From positions 21,576,001 through 21,640,000 of the forward strand of contig OZ017797.1 of the NCBI GenBank assembly GCA_963969395.1: a stretch of DNA of 64,000 bases, given 5' to 3'. How positions within the stretch are numbered: position 1 is the stretch's first letter; each line of letters starts with the position of its first letter. This DNA comes from Pseudoscleropodium purum. Taxonomy: Eukaryota > Streptophyta > Bryopsida > Hypnales > Brachytheciaceae. Below, one piece after another: positions 38,165 to 49,600 of the stretch. The position numbers were made by a program, and so were the translations under genes. The notes beneath the pieces were generated by a model that saw nothing but the letters and a program-made list of their open reading frames with translations, was not told the DNA's origin and did not search any database.

Positions 38165-38800
38165 AAAATATCTACACTAGAGGCTTTGAATTAAAAACAT
38201 TTTGTATTGAAAAATTGAGTTGAAAGTCTAGAATTAAATTTTTTTTTTAAATTGACTTTCATCTTTTAAGAAATTGTTAAGTAGAAGTAGGTCCAAGATT
38301 GAAAGAAAAACTAAATTGTAAATAGCTCTAAGATAAAACACTAGAATTCCAATGGTGAGATTATTCTTGCAAGAAAATTTAACCTTTTCAAACAAACTTT
38401 TAGAAAAATTGTAAAAGTTGCATTCAAAAATAAATCCTATAAATTATTTTTTTCAAAAGATGCTTTGGTTGCCTAAGAAAAAAGATTATCCATAACTTTC
38501 ACATAACAAATCCAAATGGAATGAATCAAAGCTTTCCAAGTAGATTCTAATTACAATCTATGAGAAACAATTTTTGTTCTAAATTGTGTGAGGAGATATC
38601 TACTTGCCGTACTAAAGAAAAGGACCTTTTGTCCCATAACTTTTGCTTTCAATCACCAATTAAAATAAAAATTATATTTTCAGAAAGCTAATGTATTTTT
38701 CTATCTTCTTAGAGAAATTCAAAAAATCATGATGAAAGAACTTGCCCAAAATCCATTTTGTCTCTCAAGGGGACAATGGAACTTTAGGGGTTAATGTCCA
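38165..38800. repeat. Dispersed repeat, right block (matches 49750-50410)
   Basis: Same-orientation similarity to 49750-50410. Shared blocks include AAGTAGAAGTAGGT(C)CAAGAT (38280) and AAGTAAAAGTAGGTACAAGAT (49878), GATGAGA.TATTCT.GCA-type sequence, GCTAATGTATTTTTCT(A/G)TCTTC (38688 and 50298), and CTC.CAAGGGGA followed by CTTTAGGGGTTAA (38765 and 50376). It forms the right-hand partner of the block at 28440-29620. Confidence 0.7.
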
Positions 38801-40600
38801 TTTGTTTGTTTGTGTGTGGTCATCTTCATAATTAGTACCTTGAATCCTATTTTCACTTTTTATTTTATGCTTGGCAATATATATGTAAACCATTATTTTT
38901 TAGTTTATTTTTTGTTGTTCTTGTTATAGTATTATGCAATGAGAAATGGGAGACTTTTGAAGGCATTAGGGCTTGTACCATACTTTATTTTCTTGATATA
39001 CCATGTAGCAAATCATCATGCAACTTTTAGTCTATTTCTTACTATTTTTTTGACTTAGTCCTAAAGAAATCCATATAAATATAATTTTTCTAACTTTCAA
39101 AATGTATTTGTAGAATTTTTAGATGTTGGAAAAATACTTTAGCCTCTTTGTTTTTGTCTCAAGAACAATCAACCTAGCTAAATAATGTTACAACATGAAA
39201 TTCTTTGAAACATTTATGTTGTAATTAACTATAAGATCCTATAATTGAACTTGTCAAAGAATAAATCAAAACTTGCTACAATTATTCTACAAGAACATTG
39301 TGCTTCAAAACATTGCATTCCTATAGGGACTCTATCAAACCCAATTATGGAATTGACCAAGATGCATCTATTTTTTGATGCGTAAATCATTAACTCCATA
39401 ATGTGCTTAGGATATTTCCAAATTCAAAAATTGTAAAAATGTGTTATAAAATGCAACTTAGAAGGACAATTTGATGATGATTTTCTAAATTTTTTTTTGT
39501 AAAATATGATGTATTGATCATTTTTATATGTTTGGATCAACTATTACATTAGCTAATAATTTTTCAATAAAATTTGAAACCAAAAAATTCAAAACCCTTC
39601 TAAAATTCAACATAGATTTATTTTTTGTAATTTTTGCAAGATGTTCTTTTTTTTAAGTTCAAAATATTAAGTTCTAATTATGTTCTAATTTGTATTTCTT
39701 CAAGTCATTTTTGAAGGGCCATTCTTTAAAATTAAAAAAGTTACACTTTGACGTAAAATATAATTATGATGCTTGAACTATAGAATATTTGCAAAAAAAG
39801 GATTTGAAAATCAATACTACAAAATTTTGAGAAAATTAATACAAGAATCTACTAACCTTTAGATGGTTGAAAAAAATCAAAGTTTTACATAGTTGAGATA
39901 TATTTGCATTCATTTGTTGCTTGAAATTTGAACATTTACTTCTTTAGGGGTTAATAGGGGTCAAGGGTTAATCTTGAATAAATGTCAATGCAACCAATAG
40001 ACAAGACAAACCTATTCATTTTTAGTGTTTAGAACACAATTAGCAATTTAGGTGAGTTATTATGAAAGGCACTAGAAATTTTTTTAGAGGTTTAGATTCT
40101 AATATTTTAATAGATGCCATTTGTTTGGTTCGGATGATCAAATTAGATTGTGAGGATATAATGCCCCCCAAAATATTATTAAGTATGATAACCACAACAT
40201 TCTTGATAAACATAATTGAATCTTATAATTGAATATTATGATTATCATAATCCTCTTTTTGGTAAAACTATTCATCTATTGTAAAGTATTATAGCCTTGA
40301 ATAAGTGGTTAGTATAGATGATAGTAAGTGTAGTTTTTATTGTAGGAAGTTGTAGCGAATGTTTTATAATTGTAGCATAGACTAGCCATTCTTGAGTCTA
40401 TCCCGTCTTCCCTTTTTTCCTACATCCCAATAAGATTGGAGTATCTAAGGTATAGGCATCATTTATAATGTTCAATGTTAAGCGTTTTAGCATATGTTTA
40501 ATGAGCGATGACAAGGGAATAATTTTCTAGCTCCAATCAAAGAATAAAAATAATGAAGATTGCTTTATTAATGTTTTGCTAATTTCCCATTAAGTTTGGA
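38801..40600. other. AT-rich intergenic DNA, no gene seen
   Basis: No gene or RNA was recognised. A TTAGGGGTTAATAGGGGTCAAGGG patch near 39950 echoes the end of the repeat block at 38800. Confidence 0.45.
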
Positions 40601-40604
40601 ATTA

Positions 40605-40687
40605 CTCCCTTTGTTGTAGAATAAAAACAGTGTTTCCTTTATAAAATACAAAAGAAACATTGTTTTCATTCTAAAATAAAGGGGTAG
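40605..40687. mobile_element. Stowaway-like MITE, 83 bp
   Basis: The whole element is a near-perfect hairpin. Left arm CTCCCTTTGTTGTAGAATAA and onward pairs with the right arm, whose reverse complement begins CTACCCCTTTATTTTAGAAT. TA dinucleotides flank both ends (40603-40604 and 40688-40689), as expected for Tc1/mariner-class Stowaway elements, whose family terminus begins CTCCCTCCGT. It is shorter than most family members. Confidence 0.75.
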
Positions 40688-40689
40688 TA

Positions 40690-41680
40690 GAAATTAAAGA
40701 AGTGTAAATTTTAGTCCGACTTGTTGTAGCACAACAAGGCAAACTTATCTCCAAGAAGCACAAAACTATTAGCAACTTCATTAGGTATCAATGTGTTTAT
40801 TTGTCGCACAATAATGAATGCTCCAGTCAACATCATATCACCCTCATTCATGAGAATACGTCACCCTATCTTGCTCAAATGGAAACAGATACCTCGTGGG
40901 AATACTGATCAAAGACAAGAGCCACTGAGAGCAGAGATATGGACTTGGAAATCATATTTTAATTGATATATATATTCTTACAAGATGCTTGCTTGTCAGC
41001 TGCTTTGCAAAGGGTCGGACCTCTTCACGAAGAACGAAGAACGGAAGGAACGAAAGAAACACCCCTCCTGTAGTCCTGTCATGCCAAAACAAGAGCACCA
41101 GACGACCCGAAGTTCCAAAGATGGCTTAAAATAAAGGGAGACAGTTGTCTTCCGCTCCGTGTGACAAGTAAAGGTGAAAGTGATGAAAGTCAAGTGTGAA
41201 CTGATCTTCATTTACAGTAGCCACTTATTTACTATTGTAGACAAAAAGCACTACGGCCCAACGACTTGGCTACGCATTGATCACGTAATATACCGCAGGT
41301 ATTTGCGAATTTTCACCCCATTTAGAGCCAAATTTCACACTTGCGTGTGCAGCACGGACTCATGACGATTTCGTACCAGAGTGGAAGTGATTGATTTTGA
41401 TACTTTGATTGAGCTTCCGAAGAGAAACACATCCTACCAAATTCACGTCACCTAACAACACATGGTCTCAACGTCTGAACGCAACCTGCTTGAGATCCGA
41501 CAACTCCGGGTATGGTGACACGCCTGAAGTAGTAGAGGCTTCTGCTGACCAACTCCGTTTTTATGGAAAAAAAGTACGATACAGAGAAGGTGCATGACTT
41601 AACAGAGAAGAATACGTGCATAACAAAAGGTCTTTCAAGAGTCGTACAACTCGAAACAAGAAATATGAATTGGAAGTATG
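40690..41680. other. Spacer grading into moderate-GC flank, no gene assigned
   Basis: From about 40930 the sequence becomes less AT-rich. Reading frames on both strands are short and unrecognised. The region probably contains the downstream flank of the RCI2-like gene. Confidence 0.4.
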
Positions 41681-41685
41681 GATAT

Positions 41686-41691
41686 TTTATT
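41686..41691 (-). terminator. Candidate poly(A) signal of the RCI2-like gene
   Basis: AATAAA on the minus strand about 250 nt after the stop codon of the RCI2-like gene. It is in the right orientation and position, but the motif alone is weak evidence in plants. Confidence 0.4.
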
Positions 41692-41942
41692 ACATCAAAG
41701 AAGGTGACCTTCTATGCACAACTGAGCATACACAAAGTCGGACCATTACTGTACTTGAGTGAGCCACGAGGGATAGCCGTTCACTCTTGTAAACGTCCAT
41801 GAAATGCACACCACCGGAAAAGGTCCTGCAAATCAACGCCGGGAACCATTTCGAAATGCGCCTTCATGCCATTGACGTAACGAATATATCAATTTCCGTT
41901 GTGCTCCAGGTCATAGACATGCCAATACTCGGTGTCCATCGC

Positions 41943-42496
41943 CTAAGCGACGATAACGTAGAGCGCGTACAGAATTCCCGGAATGTAGCCGAGGATAGTT
42001 AACAGTATGCAAATCCAAAACTCCAGCTGGCACAGACATCAAGTAAGCTCGGTCAGCACTTCAACGATAAACTCATGATGTTTCTCCAACCCCCTTGTGT
42101 CAAACAGAGCACAAAATCTAAACGAACAAAGAACTAAGTCTTACCCACCTGGCACCCACATACTTAATTCTCGCGATAGAAGAAACTCGAACACGGCACT
42201 GAACATCTCAAAAATTGACGCAGGTACTGAAAACAACACGAAGAAAAAATTCTACTACAACTGGGCACAGTATCACTTCTTGTGACACAAGAAACTCGTC
42301 TCTAAACACCTACCAAAGTTTACAATTAGCTCCTAGAAACACCATGAGAAAATTCGAAAGAGACCCAACTAGAATCAATTCCAAATCAAAATATTTGACT
42401 CACCCCGCAACCATAACGGAAGAAAACGCCGAGAGGCGGCAACAGAATAGCGAGCAAGACCTCGCAGAACGTCGCACCGGAGCTTCCTTTGCCCAT
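41943..42496 (-). CDS. RCI2/PMP3 (UPF0057) small hydrophobic membrane protein, two exons
   Basis: Tiny plasma-membrane proteolipid of the PMP3/RCI2 family. Relatives affect membrane potential and cation (Na+, K+) balance and are often cold- or salt-induced. Exon 1 is 42496-42404 and exon 2 is 42026-41943 (GGG|GTGAGT...GCCAG|CTG, phase 0), giving 58 aa. Two transmembrane helices flank the conserved turn: LLAILLPPLGVFFRYGC (14-30), then LEFWICILLTILGYIPGILY (32-51). The LPPLG, GC..EFW and GYIPGI.YA motifs are all present. The MGKGSSGATFCEVLLA start fits the family. After the TAG stop the frame stays open for 17 more codons with an acidic, aromatic tail like those of long-tailed family members (see findings). 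An intron of 377 nt separates the exons. Confidence 0.93.
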
Positions 42497-42900
42497 TTTC
42501 GCAAGAAGAAAATAGAATCGATTCCTCTCTCCACTCGATCACACAACCGATAGAAAACCAGAAATCAAGCGCTCGCCCTGTGAAGCTCCGAAAACCTGAA
42601 CAAATCTCGCAGCAGCAACAACCAGCTAGCTCCAGCAAACACCACTGCGGCAAGTACTTACTACAGGGGCAGAGAGTGGAACTGCGCAACTATAAAAACA
42701 CCTCTCCCAAATCAATGAAAATCAATTGAAAATCATAGAACTCTCGTTTTCGTAGATATCAGCAGCCTCTAAGCCTGGGGACCATTTCAAAAAGCTGTCC
42801 TGGAATCTACGTTTTAGAATCTACGTAACAATGACCACGGAGCGGGTCATGGGTGATCTGGCAGCCGGAAGACTGGAACTGGTACATCTAAAATTAGGTG
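42497..42900 (-). promoter_or_regulatory. 5' leader and probable promoter of the RCI2-like gene
   Basis: Moderately GC-rich sequence upstream of the start codon. Two GAATCTACG copies lie at 42803-42811 and 42818-42826, similar to the cluster upstream of the phosphate transporter. A TATA box on the minus strand was not convincing. Confidence 0.35.
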
Positions 42901-43833
42901 ATCACCAGGCTTTCCTTTTTTGGTATTATAATAGTGCCAGATGGAAAAATAATTTGGCTGAAAATGGCAAAAAAAACACCCAGAAGTTCTTCGACAGAAA
43001 TTTCGAATGAAAAAAAAATCTTATTGTCAAATTGTGGATGAAAATAAGGCTATGGATATGTTATATGTGCTAATGTGATATTTTCTGTCCAATATGTGGA
43101 TATGTTGAAATTTGAAGCACTACTACAATATTTAATATTGGCACTTTTTCACTTCATAAAAAACGGAAAACCCCTCTTGGTGATTTGTAGATCACACTTT
43201 GTGTAAATTTGTAGATTGTAGAACTGGTGAAGTCAAGGTGTTTACTAGTATAAATGTTTTTTTGGAGATTTGTTGTTGGAAACCGATAGTTAGGGAGGAT
43301 TGAGATGCTTATTACCTCGCATTTTATGCCTAGGAAAAACATTGGAATTTTTATTTTCCACCCTACATGATAAAATTTGCAAATTGTAAATTCATATTTG
43401 GAATCAAGGACCTCTTCATAGCTCAAATGGATGAAGAAGTACAAAAATTTATGTGGTACAAAATAGGGGGCAATTTTTTCATTTATCCTTGGTTGTTGGG
43501 GCAATAAGGGGGTCAATCTTCCTTAGCCAAAACCAACATTCATAGTCCAAGGCCAACAGCAAGCATGTAGGAAATTTGAAGTTTGTTGGAGCAATTCTTG
43601 CCATTTCCATCCAAACTTGGGCCTAAAATTTGCCAAATTATTAGAAATTATGCAATTCTATTGGATTAAAAGGGATCATTAGAATGAAAATAGAAAAAAT
43701 AGGATTTTTCAACCTATTGTTGATTGCCACATGGCCAATATACAAAAATCCAAAAAACTTATATTGTTGCTTATTGTTATGCTGAATAGAATTAAGTTAT
43801 GGAACTTGTTACATATGGTCTTTCTATACCTTT
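42901..43833. other. AT-rich intergenic DNA, no gene seen
   Basis: No gene, RNA or ordered repeat was recognised. A minus-strand frame of 120 codons at 43154-43516 has no recognisable features and no codon-use contrast with its surroundings. Confidence 0.4.
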
Positions 43834-43841
43834 CTAAGCAT

Positions 43842-44079
43842 CAGGGTTGACGAATTTCAACGTCCGCCCCAAAATAGCGTCTGTTTTCTGGACGCATGGA
43901 CGCAGCGTCCCGACCGCCGTCGAAAAGCAGACGGGTGGGGCGGGGCGGACGGCCCAAGGTGGACGCCCAGATCGTGCGGACCAGATCAGTCTGCGCGTCG
44001 ATCAGACAGCCGTAATCAAGCGGACAGACGGGCGGACAAGCGGACACAGCGTCCGCGTCCGGATGTTGTGTCAACCCTG
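43842..44079. mobile_element. hAT-type MITE with perfect 8-bp target duplication
   Basis: The ends are exact 10-bp inverted repeats, CAGGGTTGAC and GTCAACCCTG. Both flanks carry CTAAGCAT (43834-43841 and 44080-44087), the 8-bp duplication typical of hAT elements. The 238-bp body is strikingly GC- and CpG-rich in very AT-rich surroundings and is packed with GCGGAC/GTCCGC motifs. Its first 45 bp or so match the left end of the large hAT element at 59333 with few changes, so that family probably mobilised it. The intact duplication suggests a fairly recent insertion. Confidence 0.93.
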
Positions 44080-44087
44080 CTAAGCAT

Positions 44088-45570
44088 GGTCCAGAATACT
44101 AGGAAACTTGAGTTGGACTTCTTTGAAGTAGATATCTACTATGCTTTTATTGTTTAAAAATGAATATAAGAGAAATGCAATGGTGTTTTTACCATTTTTT
44201 GTCCATGTATTTTTCATGAGTATTTACTAAAATACAATTAAAGACAACCATGCATAAAATTTCTAAAATTCTAAAAACATTAATTCTTTTTTATTGAATA
44301 CTAGAACTTCATTGATTTGGCAAAGGTCTATAATTCATTTTCCTAGCTTTGTCCAAATGGGTGTTCAAAAATCAATTGTGTCTAATTCAAAAGTTTAAAA
44401 TAAACTTCATAAAGTTATAAAAGTCATATTTTATAGAAGATTATACTTCAAGATGACCCCTTATGACCCAACAAATCTTAAATATATAATTTCCAATATT
44501 ATCACTGCATAAATATTCAATGCTATTTGAAAATTTGAATTGATGATTGTCCAAACAATTGATATATTGATAATATTCACATTGATTTCTATTCAACCTT
44601 ATCATATCCTTAGGAAAGTTTGTTCAACACTCAAGTTGTTTCAAATTCCCACTTTTTGTTTGAAATGCACAAATGAGGTAATTATGGTCTATCTAAAGTG
44701 TACCATATAAAGTAATATGTTGAGAAGAAATAATATGTGCTAACAAAAATAATAACAACAATAAAAAATTGCAACTTGATATAAATGCCTATAGAAGATT
44801 TATTTGATTTTTATTACAAACTTATGTTCTAAATGTTTCAAAGCATTTTCCATTCATCACTAATAGAAAATGTCGAAAGAATGATAAGAATATAAGGCTT
44901 AGGCCTCTCTATAAGTAACAACTAGCTTGAATATTTTTTACAATTATTCAATGCCTAAATATAGAATTAATATAAAAAATGGAATGATAATTATGATGAA
45001 ATGAATGTAGATTGTCATTGAAAATATCTACAATTTTTTTTTTAATTTAAAAGTTTTTAACATTAAATTCTACAATAAGTGGATTAATTTAAACATTAAT
45101 AAAATCTACTTTGATAAACCTATTTTTCAAGTATATATCCAAGCCAATTAATTTTTGGACTAAAAATTTATAAGAATGCTTGACAAAACTAACTAACAAG
45201 TTGGTTTTGCAAAATTGTCAAATGTGGTCTTTGATAGGTTTTCAAGGAACTTCACATTGTTCCCCAATAAAAATTAGTGAAAGGTTCCTTACAAACTTTT
45301 CAATACTATAAGTGTGTCATTGAAGCAATAACTCCAAGAAAATTGTAAAGTACCAACAATTTATGAAATTTTTTATGTAAACAATAAATTTTTCACAATT
45401 TTCAAAAACTTGAAATCCATATTTTTCAAAATACATTATAGGATTTAAAGGGATATAGCATTTTAGCTTTCTTACTAATGTAATTTTAGCATTTTTTTCA
45501 TTATTACATATTCATGAAAGTAAATTGCATTAGAATGAGATTGATAATAATATGCACTAAAATATTACTT
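44088..45570. other. AT-rich intergenic DNA, no gene seen
   Basis: Stops in all frames. No recognised gene, RNA or ordered repeat. Confidence 0.5.
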
Positions 45571-45584
45571 CCAGTGTTATTTTG

Positions 45585-45851
45585 GTAGACATATCAGTAC
45601 ATACTCATGAAATAACTACAGAAATCATGAATTGTCTTGATAGTTGGAAGGTTGGGACTTTTGTGAAGCAATATCTAAGGAGCTCCATAAGGCCCATTCC
45701 CAGTAGCACTTGCAAACACTATGTGTTTAACCCTAAAGCATCTGGACTCTTCTCCATAATTGATGATTTGGAGAAAATCACTATAAAGTACTATTTGGAA
45801 GAATATTTTAGAAGTGATTTACAAAGGAAAGTTGTAGATTTTAAATTTTAG
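45585..45851 (+). pseudogene. Unrecognised exon-like open segment
   Basis: An open stretch of about 88 codons begins after TTTTGGTAG, which could be a splice acceptor (AG|ACATATCAG), and ends in TAG. The translation includes CLDSWKVGTFVKQYLRSS, then FNPKASGLFSIIDDLEKI and an EEYF.SDLQRKV end. Its mix of charged and hydrophobic residues looks like real protein, unlike the neighbouring random frames. I do not recognise the family and see no partner exon nearby. It may be a captured or stranded exon. Confidence 0.35.
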
Positions 45852-46610
45852 ATTCCATCTGTATGGTTAGGTTCACCAATACTGTCACCAATATTTTTCT
45901 ATAAATTTGGAAAGAAAACTTTCAAAATTCCTTCAAAATTTGATTACAAGCGAAATATTATCATTTTTTGAGCAAAACTTATTGGAATGGATTCAAAATG
46001 AGGTTCTATTGACATGGTGATTTTTAAAATTTTTTGTATTCTTTACATCTAGGACCTCATTTTTGCTAATCTAGTTTTGAACTAGAGTCAATGCAATTTG
46101 ACCACTTGACACACTTTTGTATTTGTAACTTTAGAATAATTTGTATTCTAGTAACACTAAATCCAACCATTAGATAAAACAAAAACTTAATAAATTATCA
46201 CCAAAAATTAGAATGACTTTCATCCAAGCATAAACAGGACAGAAAGAAGAACTTCAATTTGTTCATTGTCCAAAAAATGGACATCAAAGCGCTCCGCAGT
46301 TAAAGATAAACCTCAACATTAAATGGAAATAATTTGTTTTATAGAAGTTCAAGTTCAAAATTGTAGTCACTGTTTCTTAATGATGTGCAGTTCCCACATG
46401 GCTTGTATTCAACTATTATGAGGGACCTCATGTCTCTTGCGCATCCAATTACCGTTGCCAAAGGTCACACTTGGCCTAAAACAATCAAAATTTCAAACTA
46501 TGAATGATTTTGAAAATTAACAAGTCACCTTCTAAATTCTAGGGAAAATGAATTCAGTTAAGAAAATCCAAATACTTGGAAAGACTTCACTACAACTCAA
46601 AGCCAACATA
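45852..46610. other. AT-rich intergenic DNA, no gene seen
   Basis: No recognised gene, RNA or ordered repeat between the exon-like segment and the repeat block at 46620. Confidence 0.45.
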
Positions 46611-46619
46611 TGTGCAATG

Positions 46620-49600
46620 AACAATGGGTGGAGAGATTGTTTTTATAATGAAATTCATTGTCCATCATGAATCTTCAAAGATGAGAGCTCCACCATTCAA
46701 ATCTGCAAAGACACTTTGAAGATTAGAGCTTGAGCACTCATTGTCAAAATAAAAGAATTGTGCTCAATGTAGAACTTTAGACCTCATGTAGGCATGGTTA
46801 AATAACTTTTTCTAAGAAACTTTGAACTAAAAAAAGTTAAATAAAAATAACTTTCATCTTCAAAAATCTATTTGAGATCCCAAGCCTCCAATAAAAAATT
46901 TGGGACAAAATTAAAAGAGGGATTGGAACATACCTCTAAAGTTTCATTGCATATTAACCCCTAAATGCCAAAGGCCTTTTTTGAGCTTCTTGAAATATGC
47001 TCTAAATTGAACTAAAAGCCAACATTTTGATAAGTTTTTATCAATTTTTTTGGAATTATAACCATACAATTTTTTGGAAGTTAAATTGAAAGATTGTAAT
47101 ATTTGATCATCAAACCAATTCAAAGTCTTTCAATCCTCTTTTCATATGTCAAATCTTAAAGATTTGGTCACCAAAAAAATATGGGGGTTAAAGGGTAGAA
47201 CGTGCACAATTCCAATTAATTTATGACTTTTCAAAATCTTTTCTATCATTTTTTTAAATGAATTTTTTATGTCATTTTTTCTTTAAGATCTAATATATTT
47301 AAGATCCCTCAACACTAAAAAATCAAGATTTGCAATGGACACCCTGGCACAAAATCTTGAATAAAAAAATTATATGCAATTATTTTCATGATCAAAATTT
47401 TAATGCTAAAACTAGCCTTTAAAAAAATTCAAAAATAAAAACTATTAATAAAAATAACTTAGTTACATTTTAATTAACTTCAAAATATTGTCAACAAGAG
47501 AAATTGGTACTTCAAGCATTTAAAGGATTAAAGTAGGTACCCTCCAAACTGTCACTTTTTGCTACTCTACCTAGTTACTATTATTATTACAAGAGTTAAT
47601 TTTTCATATTTTCTTATTGGCAAGTGAAAAGAGGTTCCAACATACCAAAGAATGCAATGTTTGAATATTGTATGCAAAAGTCATGATGAGTCAAAGCTTT
47701 TTTTGATAGAGTTTATAAAATTGTTTTTCCACATAGGTACATACAAATTTTGAAGATGCACAAAAAGTGATGATGGTTTTGAGTCAGTGATGCATATAGG
47801 ATTTTTAGCTTATAGTTGCATTCTGCAATGAGAAAAAAATGGAAAAACACACATATTTGGAACCCCCCAAATAATTTGGATGCCATTAATTTACTGTAAG
47901 TTTACCACAAATTGATTTTGCAATATATTTCAACCATTATTTTCATTTCCATGTTGGAACCACACTACATTAAAAATGTATTTAGTGTTGTCCATACCTA
48001 GCTACTTACTCAAGGCTATAATTTTCTATAAAAGGTGAATATTTTTACTAATAATGTAAATATCAATACTATACAAAGAAGAAGACTCCTATAAACAGAG
48101 TTGGTAAAAGTATTTGTTAAGGAGGGATTTATAGCATTTTAAAATCAATTAGTGTGTATGACATTGAATACAATTTTTAGTGTAGTGAAAGAAAAAACAA
48201 AGTTATTGAAAAGTTTTTATTCAAATTGAAGTAAAAAGCCCATTTTGGATTGTTTGGTCACTCTACATAGATATAGTTGTTGGATTCACAATTTTTTGTA
48301 TACATAAGAACAAAAAATTAGGATTTATTTTACATGCATTTCAATCAATTCATATTTGGAAAAAATGATTTATTATAGGGTGGTCAAAGTAAAAACATAT
48401 AACTTCCTATTGTGGTCCCCAGGGAGGAACTATTCTTGTTTTTTAAGATTCTAGTGAGTCTCTCTTACTTCCTTACATGGTTCTAGTGGAAATCTAAAAG
48501 CACCCCTTTGTTGAATAAAACAATGAATGAGCCTTTTGCCATGTATAGTATGCTCATAGAATTCAATAAATAGTGATTTTCCAATCCAATTCTAAAACTA
48601 TGAGTCCCAATTGTACACTTAATGCAATAAAGACTACATTAAAATACAAAAAAATTTAATTCAATCCAAAAATAGAGCTTTGAATTGAATTTCCAATCTA
48701 CAATTAATGAATCTACTTACTTTAGTTGATCTATAAAGCTAGTTCAATGGGAAGTCAAGCCACATACATGACATGTGTCAATGAGAAGTTGTTTTACTTC
48801 AATATTGTTGTTCCAACACAACATTATTGTAATAATGACATTTAGTAATTTTAACACTTATTACAATTACTAAATGTCATTATGAGCATCAATTGTCAAC
48901 TATGTTTCCACCCCCACACATAAATTAGTAACATGATAGTTTAACTTGCCCTAAATTAGTATTTTAGATTAAACTAAATTAAATTGTCAATATGATTACT
49001 AATAACCAACTAAAAAATGAGAATTATTATGAATTCATTGATGTGATAAATAACATTGTAGGTAATATAATACTAAATATCATTCTCAATGCAATTTTCC
49101 TTCACATAGCTCTTTGTTTTTGGTTGAAATAAGAGAGTGTAATAAGAAAATGCATTTAGAAAGGTTATAAAACCAAAGCTTTTGATTTGGAAGTTTACAA
49201 ACACAAGAGGTAGCTAATGTTAATTAGGAAATCCTTCAAATGGCAAGATGTTAGGTCACCTTTGAAACAACTAGTCCAATGTCTTATGCGGCTTGTATTT
49301 CAAATTGGGAAAAGATACAAGCATGAGAGTTAAACTCATCTCTTATCAAGTGCCACTAAGCTATGTGTACATTGCAATTGTCATGTATTTGCAATTTAGT
49401 CAAAACTAATTGGAACTTGGATGAAAAGATTAAATAACTTGATTTTTTCATTGCTTTAGTGGTTGGGGAGAAAACATGTGGAAGTGGAGGTAGAGAACTT
49501 TGAGACCACTAGTAGAGATGTATTCACTTCTAAAGTTCATCATGATAAAACACCAATAATTAATAAAAGAGTCTCTTTCAAAAACAAAAATGAATGAATC

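Noticed and set aside
41411..42002. Plus-strand open frames across the RCI2-like locus
   Set aside because: They run antisense to the RCI2 exon and its 3' UTR; the minus-strand exons have clear family motifs and splice sites.
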